Program-made: the position numbers and the translations under genes
Part shown: piece after piece, positions 48,367-61,100 of the stretch
Layout: each line of letters begins with the position of its first letter
Numbering within the stretch: the first letter of the stretch is position 1
Source of the DNA: Onchocerca volvulus
Lineage: Eukaryota; Nematoda; Chromadorea; Rhabditida; Onchocercidae
Reading direction: 5' to 3'
DNA length: 64,000 nucleotides
Assembly: GCA_000499405.2 (NCBI GenBank)
Contig: HG738139.1
Location: forward strand, 442,564-506,563
The notes under the pieces: model-generated
Told to the model about the DNA's origin: nothing
The model's input: the letters and a program-made list of their open reading frames with translations, nothing else
Databases searched by the model: none

Positions 48367-51300
48367 TCACTTTGCAGTGGTTCTAATTCTTTTAACCCTT
48401 GGAAAATAATCCTCCAGGCCACCACTTTCAGGACCCATAGTTGTTTGAACGCTATTAGTGCCCTAAATTATAATTAATTATGCCAATTAAAAGGTAGCTT
48501 ACTTTCAATTATAACACACTATTAATAATGAGTAACATGCAGAAATACTTTCTGCATAAGCAGTTCATTAAAATCTAAAATGTTTCGCTATTAGCAAAAA
48601 CTTGAATTTATATAATTGTACTTGGAGGACGTTAAATTTATTCGAAATTAAAAAAAAAAAAAAAAGATTTCTGTATAAGAAATGATATGTTTCAACGTGC
48701 AAGAGTTCCTGTGAAAGATGATTCTGGTAACATACCCGATAAGTATCAGATGCCAATTTGCACGATTGTAAAACATCAAGTTTCTTTTGAATTAACGGCC
48801 ATAATACATCATCTGCTGTTCCTTTAGCAATTAAATATTGCACGAAAACTGAATCTTTCTGGCCAAGCCTATGAGCACGATCTTCGGCTTGCTTCAAAGT
48901 CTGCAAAAAGAAAGGCTATCTTAATGATGAAATTAGAAATTAGCAAAGAATATCATCAAAACAATAAAAAAAAAAAAAAAGAAAAAAAAATTAAAAAAAA
49001 AAAGATTTCAGAAATCAAGAAATTCAAGCAAATTGAAGAAAAAAAAGAAAAAACAACAAGCACAAATTTCGCAATGAAAATCAATGTTGACAATTGACTA
49101 ACACCCGGATTCCAATGTAATTCAGCGAATATAACAACTGAAGCGGCAGTTAAAGTAACGCCAATACCCGCAGCAGTTATAGATAAAATTGCAACCATAA
49201 CATCATCATTTTCCTGAAATAACCGACATTGTTCATCACGTGATCGGCTAACCGTAGCACCATCGATTCGTATTGATCGCAATCCCTGTAATAAATACTG
49301 CAATTATTCTAATTCTCTCTATCTTAGTTATATGATTCGGCTTTAAAACTACTTATTCAATTTTGAAAAGAACTGAGCAAGTTCAAATGTTCCTTTAATT
49401 AAATAAAAAAGAAAAAGAGAATTTTTTTTTTTGAAATATTTTAGATGCTTAACAAAATTATTTGCCGAAAACCTTTTTGGCGATATCCATTGATATCATA
49501 TCCAAGACCACTTGATGGTGAGCAAATATCAGCAGCTTTCTTTTTGGTGCACCATCATAAAAATAATGATCGATAATATAGCGAGCAACACTTTTCGCTT
49601 TAGCAATTCCTGTCTCGTAATAATATTCAACCAGTCGTTGATGTTTTGTATTATTATCCTAAAAATGAATGATCATTTCCAGCATTTCAAAAATCTAAGC
49701 ATTGCATCAGTTCATGCATCATTTATTAATATAATTTAATCTCTTTTTTAATCAATAACAATTATCATGTGTGAAACCTTAGCGCCACTATAAGCATTCT
49801 TTGCTTCTCGTAATTTGCTAATATTTGTGTAAATGGAATCATCCGTAAGGTTAACAACTTCGCGTCTTTTTACCGGAAGATCATTCAGAACATCTTTTTT
49901 CAATCTCCTAAAAGAATCTTTCATTGGAATTTTCATTAAAAAAATTTTTATTTAACATGAAAGAAATATGATAGTGGAAAGCTTTACCTCAACATAACGC
50001 TACCGGACAAGATTATTGCTAATTCATCACTATTCGTGCAACCTTTGGCTTCAAAACTGTATTTACCCTGCTTGCCATCACAATACCGAAATGCAAAATC
50101 ACGATAATTAGGAAACATTTTAGGATCGATGATACGAATCTGACTATACAGTTCCACTGGACATGAAAGAGCTGGTGTTCCACTCAACAAAATTACACGC
50201 AGTGCTTTTTTCTGAATGACAGAAAAGCCAGTAAGTAGCAAAACATGCGGGAAGGAATAAATGAAATGTCATTCGTAAAAGAGCACCGAAAGATGAACTA
50301 GAAATCGGAAAAGATCAAGAAAAAAAAAATTGAAATAGATTTAACCAGTATTCTGTTTGAATCAACTCGGAAATTTTAAATTAAAGAGATGCAAAAAAAA
50401 CTTAATTCAAGCTCATATTTTAGAACCTTAAAAAGCCTACCGCAATATTCGTTGCAACTTTGGTTCTTTGAGCATTTCTATCTTTCAATCGATGTGATTC
50501 ATCCTTGAAATTAAGTTACCCATTAAGACCGAAAAATCGAAAAAAGATGAAAATGCTTTATATTTAAAAACTTTGTAAATTCTATTTAATTATATCGTTG
50601 AGAAGTTTTGAAAAAAAAACCGAATTGTAACTTACAAAAATAATTGCTTTAAAATCGTATTCAATAAGATGAGACTGTTTAGAAACCATCAAATCATAAC
50701 TCATGATAACTACCGTCTGCTTGGTTCTTTTTAATGGTAAGCAATCACTTCCTTTTTCAATAGTAACAATTTCATCAACATTCGGTAAAAAGCTTTCAAA
50801 TTGCTATAATTCAGCAATTAAACAGCAATTACATCAATTACATCGATTAGAAAAAATTAAGCTAATTTATCATAATTTTTGGTTTTGAATTTTAGAAATA
50901 TAATTTTTCATCTTTTTTTTTCGCAACGATTTTTAATTGTTAATTGGCGGCAAAAACGGCAGAGAATGACAAGCATACATTCAGCCAAGAGAATTTTACA
51001 GATGATGGACATATAATAAGCAGAGGCCAATCACATTTAAAATACCGGGCAATACCAAGAGCCTGGATCGATTTACCAAGACCCATTTCATCGGCCAAAA
51101 GCAATCGCCCTCTTTTCATTACACCATATCTGAAAAATTATAAATTTCCATCTTCCTTTGAATTTCAAATTTCTCTATTTGGAAATAAGCACACAAATCT
51201 GAAGCAAGCAAATAGCACAAAGTAAAACATATATTACACCTCGACGCTGATATGGAAAGAGCGCATCAACCAATGTCTTTTCAATATGCTTCTCAAGATT

Positions 51301-52741
51301 GGGTTCGTTCATTCCAACATTTGATTTACCGTAAATTAATAATGTCTGGAAAGAATAAAAACGAGGAAAAAAAATTCTTAACAATAAAAAAAATGAAAAA
51401 TGAAGGAATAGGAAAGAATTAAATTACCTTAACGGCATGATCTGAAATTTTTTCGATTTCCAATGAGACATCATCTAGTGACTGCAAGGCTTTCTCAACT
51501 GTACAAATATCTTCCAAAGGAAATGACCAAGCTTTTATTTCAGGAATGTAAATCTTTGACGGAATTGTCTTTAGAGCAGCGACAACTGAATGATTGAATG
51601 GTGTGAACTGCACCTGAAATAAAAAAGTTATTTTCAAATTAGAATATATAAATATTGAAAAGGAATAAATTTGACAATTTTAACTTGAAAATATGCAAAA
51701 ATAATCAAATCAATACATCATCTTCCAATAATCTTAGATAACAAAAATTTTCTTGTCACTGAACATTACGAGACATGGCAATTTTGATTTAAATTTATGA
51801 CGAGAACAAGTAAAAGCAGTAGTTAAGCATTCTCAAATAATTAAGATAAAAAAATATATTGTAACTTCGAAAGCAGCCTTAAATTTCTATAAAATTCGAA
51901 AAATATGAAAAATTCTTCAAGAATAATATTAGAAAATGAAAATACTTTCTTCTTTTCTTTTATATTTTAATCTTCCAAACTTACTTTATTCTTTCACTTC
52001 CCAATTCCTTTTAAAGATTGTTTTCATCTATTTTACGTGTCAAATGAGAGAGAATTTTGCTTTATTTTTGCATATTACTCTCAAAAATAGGAATTTTATC
52101 AAAACGTAATCCATCATTTCATTCTGTGAAACAAATTTTTACTATAAAAAAAAAAAAAAAAAACTGAATGTGAATCATGAATGTAACCAAACCTGAAAAG
52201 ATTTTGGATTGATAAGTTTGAAACTAATGTTAACAGTACTCTGCTTAAGTTGAATCGCTGTAGCAACAGGTGGTCGTTTAATAGGTGATGATACAGGTGA
52301 TAATTTGTGAGCCATATCAATTTTTGTTGGAACGGTTAGAGCAGATGTTGATGGTTGTTCCTCATCACGATATGTTATGACATATTTCTTCGGTGATAAC
52401 TGATCGGATGGAGCCAGAGAGAATTTGGATTCATTATGACTTTTTGCTATTTGCAACTGCACAGGCCTATTTTCATTTTGGACTGTAACAGATATCTTAC
52501 TGGATGAGTTCAAAGGCCCAAGTTTGGATTGCACCATCGTTTGTACTTTCACCGGTATGCATGAAGTATTACCAGTTGTTTTTGTAGCAATCATGGAATA
52601 ATTATTGTCCATCATATTCATATTTTTGATATTTCCCAGTTCTCGTTCTCGTTGTTGACGTAAAGCCATTCGTCGCATAGCTTCTGCTCGGTTACGTTCA
52701 ATTCGCTTCAATTGCTCGGCAGTTAATGAAGAAGCGGCCAT
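48367..52741 (-). CDS. smrc-1: SMARCAL1/HARP annealing helicase, about 735 residues, 12 exons
   Basis: ATP-driven DNA annealing helicase that remodels stalled replication forks. Exons (minus): 52741-52193, 51613-51428, 51345-51240, 51129-50979, 50803-50636, 50503-50441, 50211-49988, 49907-49778, 49658-49473, 49285-49103, 48900-48736, 48462-48367. The N-terminus has LTAEQLKRIERNRAEAM, resembling the RPA-binding motif of the family. One HARP domain spans exons 1-2 (FKLINPKSFQ ... AWSFPLED). The SNF2 motor shows motif I DEMGLGKS, motif II DESH, SGTPALSCPVELY, MLRRLKKDVL, motif V LSITAAGIGVTLTAA and motif VI QAEDRAHRLGQ. Vertebrate SMARCAL1 is longer with two HARP domains; a single one is usual in worms. 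The tail ends GGLEDYFPRVKRI. All junctions are in phase except exon 3 to exon 4 (see findings). The symbol is by homology to the C. elegans gene. Confidence 0.9.
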
Positions 52742-53778
52742 TATCTGTACTATACCAAATTATAAACAATATGAACATATTTCGATTTATAGAACAGAAA
52801 AGAATCGAAATTTGGCCTTAATTAACAAGATCTCTTCATTCATTCACATACTAACTTAAGTTCTAACTTTCCATCTTGGAGATAAGCAGCCAAATTAACT
52901 TCATCTCACAGTATGTAATTTCTATTGTGCTATGAAAAATTTCAGGAAAGAAATGAAAACATTAAATGACAATGACACAGAATATGATATTTTGGAAAAG
53001 CAAAATTATTTCCATATCAAATCATCTTTCTGTATAGAAAGCTGCTTTACCAGCCTAAATAACCTCTTTAAAAGAGAATCAATGGTATTTTAAAAATGAA
53101 ATGCTTTAAATCTAAAAAGAACTTTTAAGTTAAATATTTTGGAGAATTCTATTGAATAAAATCTTTTTCTCCTCAGGTTTTTACATTAATTTTCCAAAAA
53201 TCAACGCGAATTTCCTTATCGATAATATACCGAGCAGAGTATGAAAACCCAAATAATTTTCTAAAATAATTTTTGTGTCTCAAAGAGTTACATTATAGAA
53301 ATTTGTTCTATTTGGATTGTTATTCAATTCATACATAAATTCCTTTAGATTATACGTTTTAAACACCTGCTGAATCTATGTCTTGAACATCTGTAAATCC
53401 AAGTTTTATGTAAAATTTTTCGCTTTAAATTTAGTGGCAAAATTAATTATTATAGGGGACTCATTTCACTATGCAAAAATTTCACTATTCAAAATCACAT
53501 ATCAAAGTATTAAGTAAGACACCCAACATATCATCTAGGTAACAGACATGATAGACTAAATAGAGAGCTTTTAAGCAAGATAGAAGAAATAATAAAATTC
53601 ATCGTAAGTCAAGCAAAGCACTATGATAAAGATTTAGAAAGTCTATACAAAGATCTAAGGCTTGATAAAAAATCTGTTTGGGTTTTTGTTATGGTAATTT
53701 ATAACAAAAAATACATCTTTTCTCAGGCACCAACCTCTTACACAGCGTGAGAAAGCTGTGGAATTCCCCTCTTTGTAT
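52742..53778. other. Intergenic region upstream of the SMARCAL1 homologue
   Basis: AT-rich 5' flank. No open exon recognised. Contains 'agcatttt' and A/T runs only. The start codon of SMARCAL1 at 52741 is preceded on the minus strand by 'ataatttggtatagtacagata', which includes a possible ACAG acceptor. Confidence 0.4.
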
Positions 53779-55206
53779 TCCAATCGTAAATTTAGCTCAT
53801 TTTCAATTGATATCGTTTCAAAATATTGGCAATGAAAGAAATAAACTAAATTGTTTAATCGGTTGAATATCTAGAAAACGAAGGAAATTAGATATTTCTC
53901 TGAAAATGGCTTTCGGCCAAAAATTAATCAAAGAGAAAGACAAGAGAAGTAAGCGATTTATTTAGTAGCAAGGAGAAATAAGGATAAATATCATCATTAA
54001 AATTGGGCTAATTCTCTAAAGAAATTTTATTTCTATTATATTCGAATTATTAGAAATTTGACGTATTGTCGGATATCTATTGATTTGTGCAAAATGTTGA
54101 AAATATATTCTCGAAATTCTGTCAAATTTTTATTCGATTACATAAATGCACAGAATTATGACATATAACAGCAAGCAGTGAATTGGTTAATGAGCACAGC
54201 AAAGACTTTGAAATCAAAGGTGGTTTTTTTTTTTTTTACTAACTGAATTTGTCTATTGTTCAAATTTCAGGAAATATATTTTAACAAACACTCTATAAAT
54301 TTAAAAGCAAATTTTTCAAAAAAACAAGTGAAAGCCAAAAAAAAACAAATCTTCTAGATGACCCGTCTGTCGCCGATCTTCTTAATCGTGAAAAAACTAC
54401 GATAACGATATACAAAGGTGATGATGAATAGGATATTTCCACATCGACTAAAATGAAAATTTGTGTAACAAAATGGATACAAAATGAAATTCTATTCCAT
54501 TCTATTTCAAAAAAAAAAAAGGAAGAAAAAAGAAAAAATTTCCATTCAATTTCCGTCAATCACTTTCGGTCAAGAAATCATGACAAGACGTAAAAGATAA
54601 AACATTGGATTACAATTCAAATCATCAACAATGAAATATTTTACAGCCCTGCGAATGAAATTATTTTTTCTATTATTGTAGCTGTGGCAGAGACATTGAT
54701 TGTCGGTATAATTATGGAATTTACTACAGAATATGATCTTTCAGCAGAACTTTTTTGCTTTTGCCGCATTGATTACATTTGAACAATCTTTCGCCCGGTA
54801 TGTATTGCAATATAATTTGGAAGCTTCCACGGATTTTCGAATAGCTTGCCGCATGCGTCACATCTCAATTTTTTCGCCCATATGTGTCAAATTTTGATTA
54901 AATTCAATTGCATAATGTCATTTTCTAGCTTCAAATAATCGTTTATTCCTGCTTTATTGATTGACTGCTTTTATTCGATATCTGAGATAATCTGAAATGA
55001 TTCATTTTATAATCCAAACGATCTGATGATTTTTTTTTTTTTTTTTTGCCATTTTTGAATAACCACAATCAAAGAAATCTGCAAATATCAACTGTGGAAT
55101 CTTTGAACAATAACATTTCATCGCCATTTGGTATTGGCCATACTTTAGAAACAATTGACGAATTACAATAAAGATTTGAAAAATAATGTTAGTTCGTTAT
55201 TTTACA
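53779..55206. repeat. Left arm of a large inverted repeat (1428 bp)
   Basis: Reverse complement of 55970-57384, nearly identical through the segments I compared. Differences include homopolymer lengths and one replaced segment near 54375-54395 ('ctgtcgccgatcttcttaatc' against 'caatattttcag' in the other arm). Outer edge TCCAATCG at 53779, inner edge TTTTACA at 55206. No terminal transposon signature or transposase seen. Confidence 0.92.
54745..54897 (-). pseudogene. C2H2 zinc-finger fossil, left arm
   Basis: Minus-strand sequence reads CDACGKLFENPWKLPNYIAIHTG: the two cysteines and second histidine of a C2H2 finger plus the HTG linker, but the first histidine is Tyr. A one-base frameshift then leads into KCNQCGKSKKVLLKDH, the start of a second, shortened finger. 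It is a non-functional remnant of a zinc-finger gene carried by the inverted repeat. Confidence 0.75.
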
Positions 55207-55969
55207 TTGGTAATTTGGAAATGTTGTGTAGATTCAGTGGATAGATTGATAAATTCATGTCCGCAAACTGATTGTGAAATGCTACAGATTTTCTGTACTA
55301 TGCCTGACGTTATGTCACGAAGTGTTGTCGCAAAACATTGCTTTGAATTTAGGAAAATCAGTAAGAACAGCGAAAGCTTTTTGTTTTCGCTTTTTGTTCG
55401 TTTTTTTTTTTTCTTTTTTGTTTGAGAGCTTTTTGTTTACAGATTTAAAAAAAAAAATTAATGAATATTTAGTTTTTATATTGAGAACAATGTTTGTTCA
55501 CTTACCGATACTTGTGCGATATATGATGGCAAGATTGCAAAATAATAGGATGATAGCATGTTGATGCACTCCACTAGAATATGACAATGCTTGAAGTGAC
55601 GAAATCTGGCTCAAACTCTAAAAAATACTTTCAGAAAAATATTTGATCGGAATACATAAATAGAACTCGTAAAAATATATAAATAAAAATTATTAAAATA
55701 TAGCTAACGAATCCCAACAATGCAGCAACTATTGCAGTGGTGGAAAGAATTATTTTTCCTACATTCCGATAAATCATATGATCTGTATAAGAGACCAAAA
55801 ATCCTAATCTTTTTGCATAATAATTTTAACTTTCCTTCTCTCCAAAATTTTTATTAGTTTTTTCAAAACATCATTGTGTTATAAATATTTATGTCAAAAT
55901 TCTTTCACTCAGAATAGAATGATATCACTGAGAGAGTTATTGGAGTAACCAACACGCAGAAAAAATATA
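55207..55969. other. Spacer of the large inverted repeat, with an unidentified open frame
   Basis: Unique 763-bp centre. A plus-strand frame (55186-55425, starting just inside the left arm) reads like real protein in its first two thirds, with SVDRLINSCPQTDCEMLQIF and MPDVMSRSVVAKHC, then degrades into a T-run. A GTAATT could act as a donor and GATTCAG as an acceptor. I do not recognise the family. It may be an exon fragment of a captured gene. Confidence 0.4.
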
Positions 55970-57384
55970 TGTAAAATAACGAACTAACATTATTTTTCAA
56001 ATCTTTATTGTAATTCGTCAATTGTTTCTAAAGTATGGCCAATACCAAATGGCGATGAAATGTTATTGTTCAAAGATTCCACAGTTGATATTTGCAGATT
56101 TCTTTGATTGTGGTTATTCAAAAATGGCAAAAAAAAAAAAAAAACATCAGATCGTTTGGATTATAAAATGAATCATTTCAGATTATCTCAGATATCGAAT
56201 AAAAGCAGTCAATCAATAAAGCAGGAATAAACGATTATTTGAAGCTAGAAAATGACATTATGCAATTGAATTTAATCAAAATTTGACACATATGGGCGAA
56301 AAAATTGAGATGTGACGCATGCGGCAAGCTATTCGAAAATCCGTGGAAGCTTCCAAATTATATTGCAATACATACCGGGCGAAAGATTGTTCAAATGTAA
56401 TCAATGCGGCAAAAGCAAAAAAGTTCTGCTGAAAGATCATATTCTGTAGTAAATTCCATAATTATACCGACAATCAATGTCTCTGCCACAGCTACAATAA
56501 TAGGAAAAATAATTTCATTCGCAGGGCTGTAAAATATTTCATTGTTGATGATTTGAATTGTAATCCAATGTTTTATCTTTTACGTCTTGTCATGATTTCT
56601 TGACCGAAAGTGATTGACGGAAATTGAATGGAAATTTTTTCTTTTTTCTTCCTTTTTTTTTTTTGAAATAGAATGGAATAGAATTTCATTTTGTATCCAT
56701 TTTGTTACACAAATTTTCATTTTAGTCGATGTGGAAATATCCTATTCATCATCACCTTTGTATATCGTTATCGTAGTTTTTTCACCTGAAAATATTGACG
56801 GGTCATCTAGAAGATTTGTTTTTTTTGGCTTTCACTTGTTTTTTTGAAAAATTTGCTTTTAAATTTATAGAGTGTTTGTTAAAATATATTTCCTGAAATT
56901 TGAACAATAGACAAATTCAGTTAGTAAAAAAAAAAAAAACCACCTTTGATTTCAAAGTCTTTGCTGTGCTCATTAACCAATTCACTGCTTGCTGTTATAT
57001 GTCATAATTCTGTGCATTTATGTAATCGAATAAAAATTTGACAGAATTTCGAGAATATATTTTCAACATTTTGCACAAATCAATAGATATCCGACAATAC
57101 GTCAAATTTCTAATAATTCGAATATAATAGAAATAAAATTTCTTTAGAGAATTAGCCCAATTTTAATGATGATATTTATCCTTATTTCTCCTTGCTACTA
57201 AATAAATCGCTTACTTCTCTTGTCTTTCTCTTTAATTAATTTTTGGCCGAAAGCCATTTTCAGAGAAATATCTAATTTCCTTCGTTTTCTAGATATTCAA
57301 CCGATTAAACAATTCAGTTTATTTCTTTCATTGCCAATATTTTGAAACGATATCAATTGAAAATGAGCTAAATTTACGATTGGA
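55970..57384. repeat. Right arm of the large inverted repeat (1415 bp)
   Basis: Reverse complement of 53779-55206. It contains the same zinc-finger fossil and the same 70-90-residue low-complexity frame (56614-56847) that appears in reverse at 54293-54559. Those frames are repeat-borne and not supported as genes. Confidence 0.92.
56278..56430 (+). pseudogene. C2H2 zinc-finger fossil, right arm
   Basis: Same decayed two-finger fragment as in the left arm. It has the same His-to-Tyr change, the same frameshift before KCNQCGK, and a stop (TAA) in the first frame. The shared damage shows that decay came before the arms were duplicated, or that the arms have been homogenised since. Confidence 0.75.
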
Positions 57385-58168
57385 CATACTTTTTAAATTT
57401 TGATAAAAATTTCGAAAATTTTGCTAATTTTTGTCTCTTTTCAAGCTACTATTAATAATGTACTGTGAATAAATTTGATTGTTACAGTCAAAATATCACT
57501 GTATCTAAAATTCCGACTTCAATTATCCTTAAAGTTGCAGAGAGGGAGGAAAGGAAAACGAAGAGGAAAAAGAGGCAAATAACTGTTAAGAAAGAAAGAA
57601 AGTTTTTGAGAACGGATCTATTCATAAACTTGACTCAACTAATTCTGAATTTGTGAGAAGGTTGAGATAGAGCATTTCATTTCGCACCTATATACATTCA
57701 GATTTGTAGTCGAAAACTTCAAATCAATGATTAGTTCACGATGATGACATTTTTGAGCAAATGTTGTTGCGTGGATGAGGTTTCTACTCATTAAATTTAA
57801 TCGTATGCAGGACTGTGGCAGCTTATTTTTTTTAAACCTTTTGATATCGTTCTTTCGAGGATATTTTTTTGTATGAGTCAAGAAATAAATTGTCTTTTAT
57901 AATCCATGCGAATTGCTTGTATCAAATTAGACGCCACGTTACATGGATTATTTTCGTTTATTCGAATCATACAGTTGTTATCCGTGACATATAATACTAT
58001 CTAGAGGAATAATTTTCATGACGTAAAACACATACACGTTAAATTCTAAGCATGGTTCAGAAATTGGCGAATATCTTGTCGATTAATTTTTTCCGATACA
58101 GATTTGCTTATCAACTGTGATTGGTTTATCTGTATCAGACAGTTTATAGGGCACGGTGTACATGAACA
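57385..58168. other. Upstream region of the Sly1 gene
   Basis: No exon recognised. There is a purine-rich stretch at 57537-57605 ('cagagagggaggaaaggaaaacgaagagg'). The start codon at 58169 is preceded by another ATG at 58162 in a different frame, which opens a 7-codon upstream frame overlapping the start. Confidence 0.45.
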
Positions 58169-61100
58169 ATGAACGATCAAACTGATTGGAATGAAACGAT
58201 CCGAATGCGACAAATTGGTGAGTGTTTGTATCCTATTTCTTTTTCATCCCTACATTTGCCACTTTTTTCAAGGTTTGGACAGGAATACTTGAACCCAAAG
58301 TTTTTGTCATCTTATGGGATAGGATGCTTTCGATCGGTTCGAAAATGTACCATTTTCGATCAGAAACAAAATATAATCGTTTCTGTTCACGTGTAATCCA
58401 ATTTTTGTAAATGATTTGAACGTTGGCATGTGTAGTATCGTGAACATACATGACTGCATAAATTACGATAAGCAATCATTCATTTTTTGCGGTTGCCATG
58501 ATTTCCATTTGATCATTTTTCAGCTTCTTTGAAGCAGTTGTTAAATCTCAATCAACCGCTGCCAGTGTCGATGGCTGTGGAACCGGTCTGGAAAATACTT
58601 GTTTTAGATCGTTATGGACAGGATATTATATCTCCGTTGCTAACGATCAAACAACTGAGGGATTTAGGAATCACTTTACATTTGTAATTTATTAGCCTCT
58701 TCTTGGTTATTAGTCATAAATAGACAAATTTTGTTGTAACTTAATTACGCGATAAATTTTTACAGACTCTTAAGTAGCTATCGTGAAGTCTTGCCCGATG
58801 TGCCTGCTGTATATTTCGTTTCTCCTACCGATGAAAACATTAAAATCATTTGCGATGACCTCAACAAAGTACGTAAAAATATCGCTTAGTGTTTTAGGAT
58901 TTAGATTTGAATATAACCGATTATAATTGCTTTATAGATTATTTAATAAAAAAATTATTAACTTTCTAAAAACGAATTATGATGCTATGGCTCCTGTTTT
59001 GAGATTTTTTCAGTATTTGAGATTTTGTTTTAGATTTTAATGGCTATGAAATATAACCGTTTATATCAATGTCTAAATTACACTCTTTGAAGACTATTAT
59101 TTATTAATAGTATAGGATGAGCTGAATAACTATTGCTTTCATAATATATTAAGATTTGAATCAAAATTTCATTTTTAGGATTATCTAAGAAAAAAGTAAA
59201 CTATTTCTCAGAAATTTCTTTGTACCTAATTTTTTTTAATGTATAAAATGGCATGAGTATTATTATTTAGGGAATGTATGATAGCTATTTCTTGAATATG
59301 ATTGGTCCGTTGAGCAGACCACGTCTTGAACAACTAGCGTCTGCTGCTGTCCATGGTGGAACGGTTCAGCATGTTCAGAAGGTTATATTTTAAAAACTCT
59401 CAAAAATTTCAATGTTTCATTCAGTTAGTTTTGCAATGTCATTATGTTCATTCTTTATTTCATTATTATGCCTTTTAAAACATTTTGAAAACTGTCGTAC
59501 TGTTTTCAGCTTGTGGATCAATTTTTGAATTTCATATCATTGGAAGATGACTTATTTGTACTGCGAAGGTATAGCGACAATAGTTCGTTTTCATTCTACG
59601 GTACTTACCTTTTTTTTTTTTTCTCAAATTATTTTTTGTAATTTAGTGTAAGGTTTTTTTTTTCCTGTCTGTCTAAACCATGCACTTTGTTTTTGTTTTT
59701 CGTTGTTCTTTTGCATGAACCATATAGTTTCTACTGGTTTTCTTTTTCATAAAACTGATACAGCTTTTACTTGATTAATTCTCTGCTCTCATTTTTAGAT
59801 TTTTTCTGTCGAGTTTTATACATTAAAGTTTTTGCTTCTACTTCCAGTTCTTGATCAGTTGTAAATTCAGAAATCGCTATTTCAATATATTGTAAATTTG
59901 AATTAATTATGTTGTTTCATTCGTTCAGATCCCCCTTTTATAATATTTGTGATTCATTTCTGATCCACGTATGAAATTGTTGAATATATTAATAATTCCT
60001 TTCATTTTAGCAATAAGCGATCCTACGGTGACTCCGCAGCAGATGGAAATTCTTATTGATACTATTGTTGATGGTTTGTTTTCGGTATGCGCGACATTGG
60101 GTGTAGTGCCTATTATACGTTGTCCAAAAGATAATGCTGCTGAACAAGTCGCCGTGGTAACTCATTTCTTGATTTAACTTAACGACATAAAATTCGAACA
60201 ATGCTATTTGAGTTTTTCTAGGAAAAAGAAGATATGTTTAAATATCGGATGAAGATATGTTCAGATCGCTCTGCAATGCGATTTTTCACTTTGCTTTGAG
60301 CATTAATCAAAATTTTAATAAACTGAGTTAAATTGAGCTTCTACAACGATTAATGATCTACTCCGCTTTTTATGCCCAAGAGAATTTTCAGGTGTTTTAG
60401 AAATTAATTTAAAAGTTTTGATGCATGAAATAATGCTTAGCATCTTAAAATACTAGTTCAGTAATAAAATTATAACATATGTAAATACTGTTGATCCATT
60501 AAACAGTTTCATTGCTACTCAAATATCAAGATATATTGCAATCAAACAAAAACAAAGTTATGTAAACATATTTATTAAATTCATTACAATTTTTTATACT
60601 GTTACACAAATACTTGAAATGTTTTTGCAGCGTTTAGACCAGAAGTTACGTGATAATTTCCGTGATGCTCGAAACAATTTATTTGTACAAGATAGTGTTC
60701 GCGCTGGACGACTGATTATTCATCGACCTGTTTTAATCATTGCCGATCGTGGTATGGATATAGCAACAATGCTTCGTCATACATGGACTTACCAAGCTCT
60801 TATACACGATTTATTAGTAAGTAGTTCGGTCAATGGTCAACTATTTAGGAATTTGAACAAATCGTTTGTTTACTTTATTACGATGGATTGTAGTTAAAAT
60901 GATTTGAACGAGCAAGTTGAATCATTCCATTCATTTGAGATTGTAAATAACAATTTTTTTTACAGGATTTGGATCTAAATCGTGTCGTAATCAAAGATAA
61001 AACTGGGAGAAGAAAAGAATATGACATGAATTCGCGTGACAAGCTGTGGATGGGGCATAAAGGAAGCGCTTTTCCATTGGTGGCTGAAGCAATACAGGAA

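Noticed and set aside
54293..56847. Duplicate 77-88-residue frames in the palindrome arms
   Set aside because: Low-complexity and repeat-borne; the frame differs between arms where the arms differ, and there is no domain or conserved start context.
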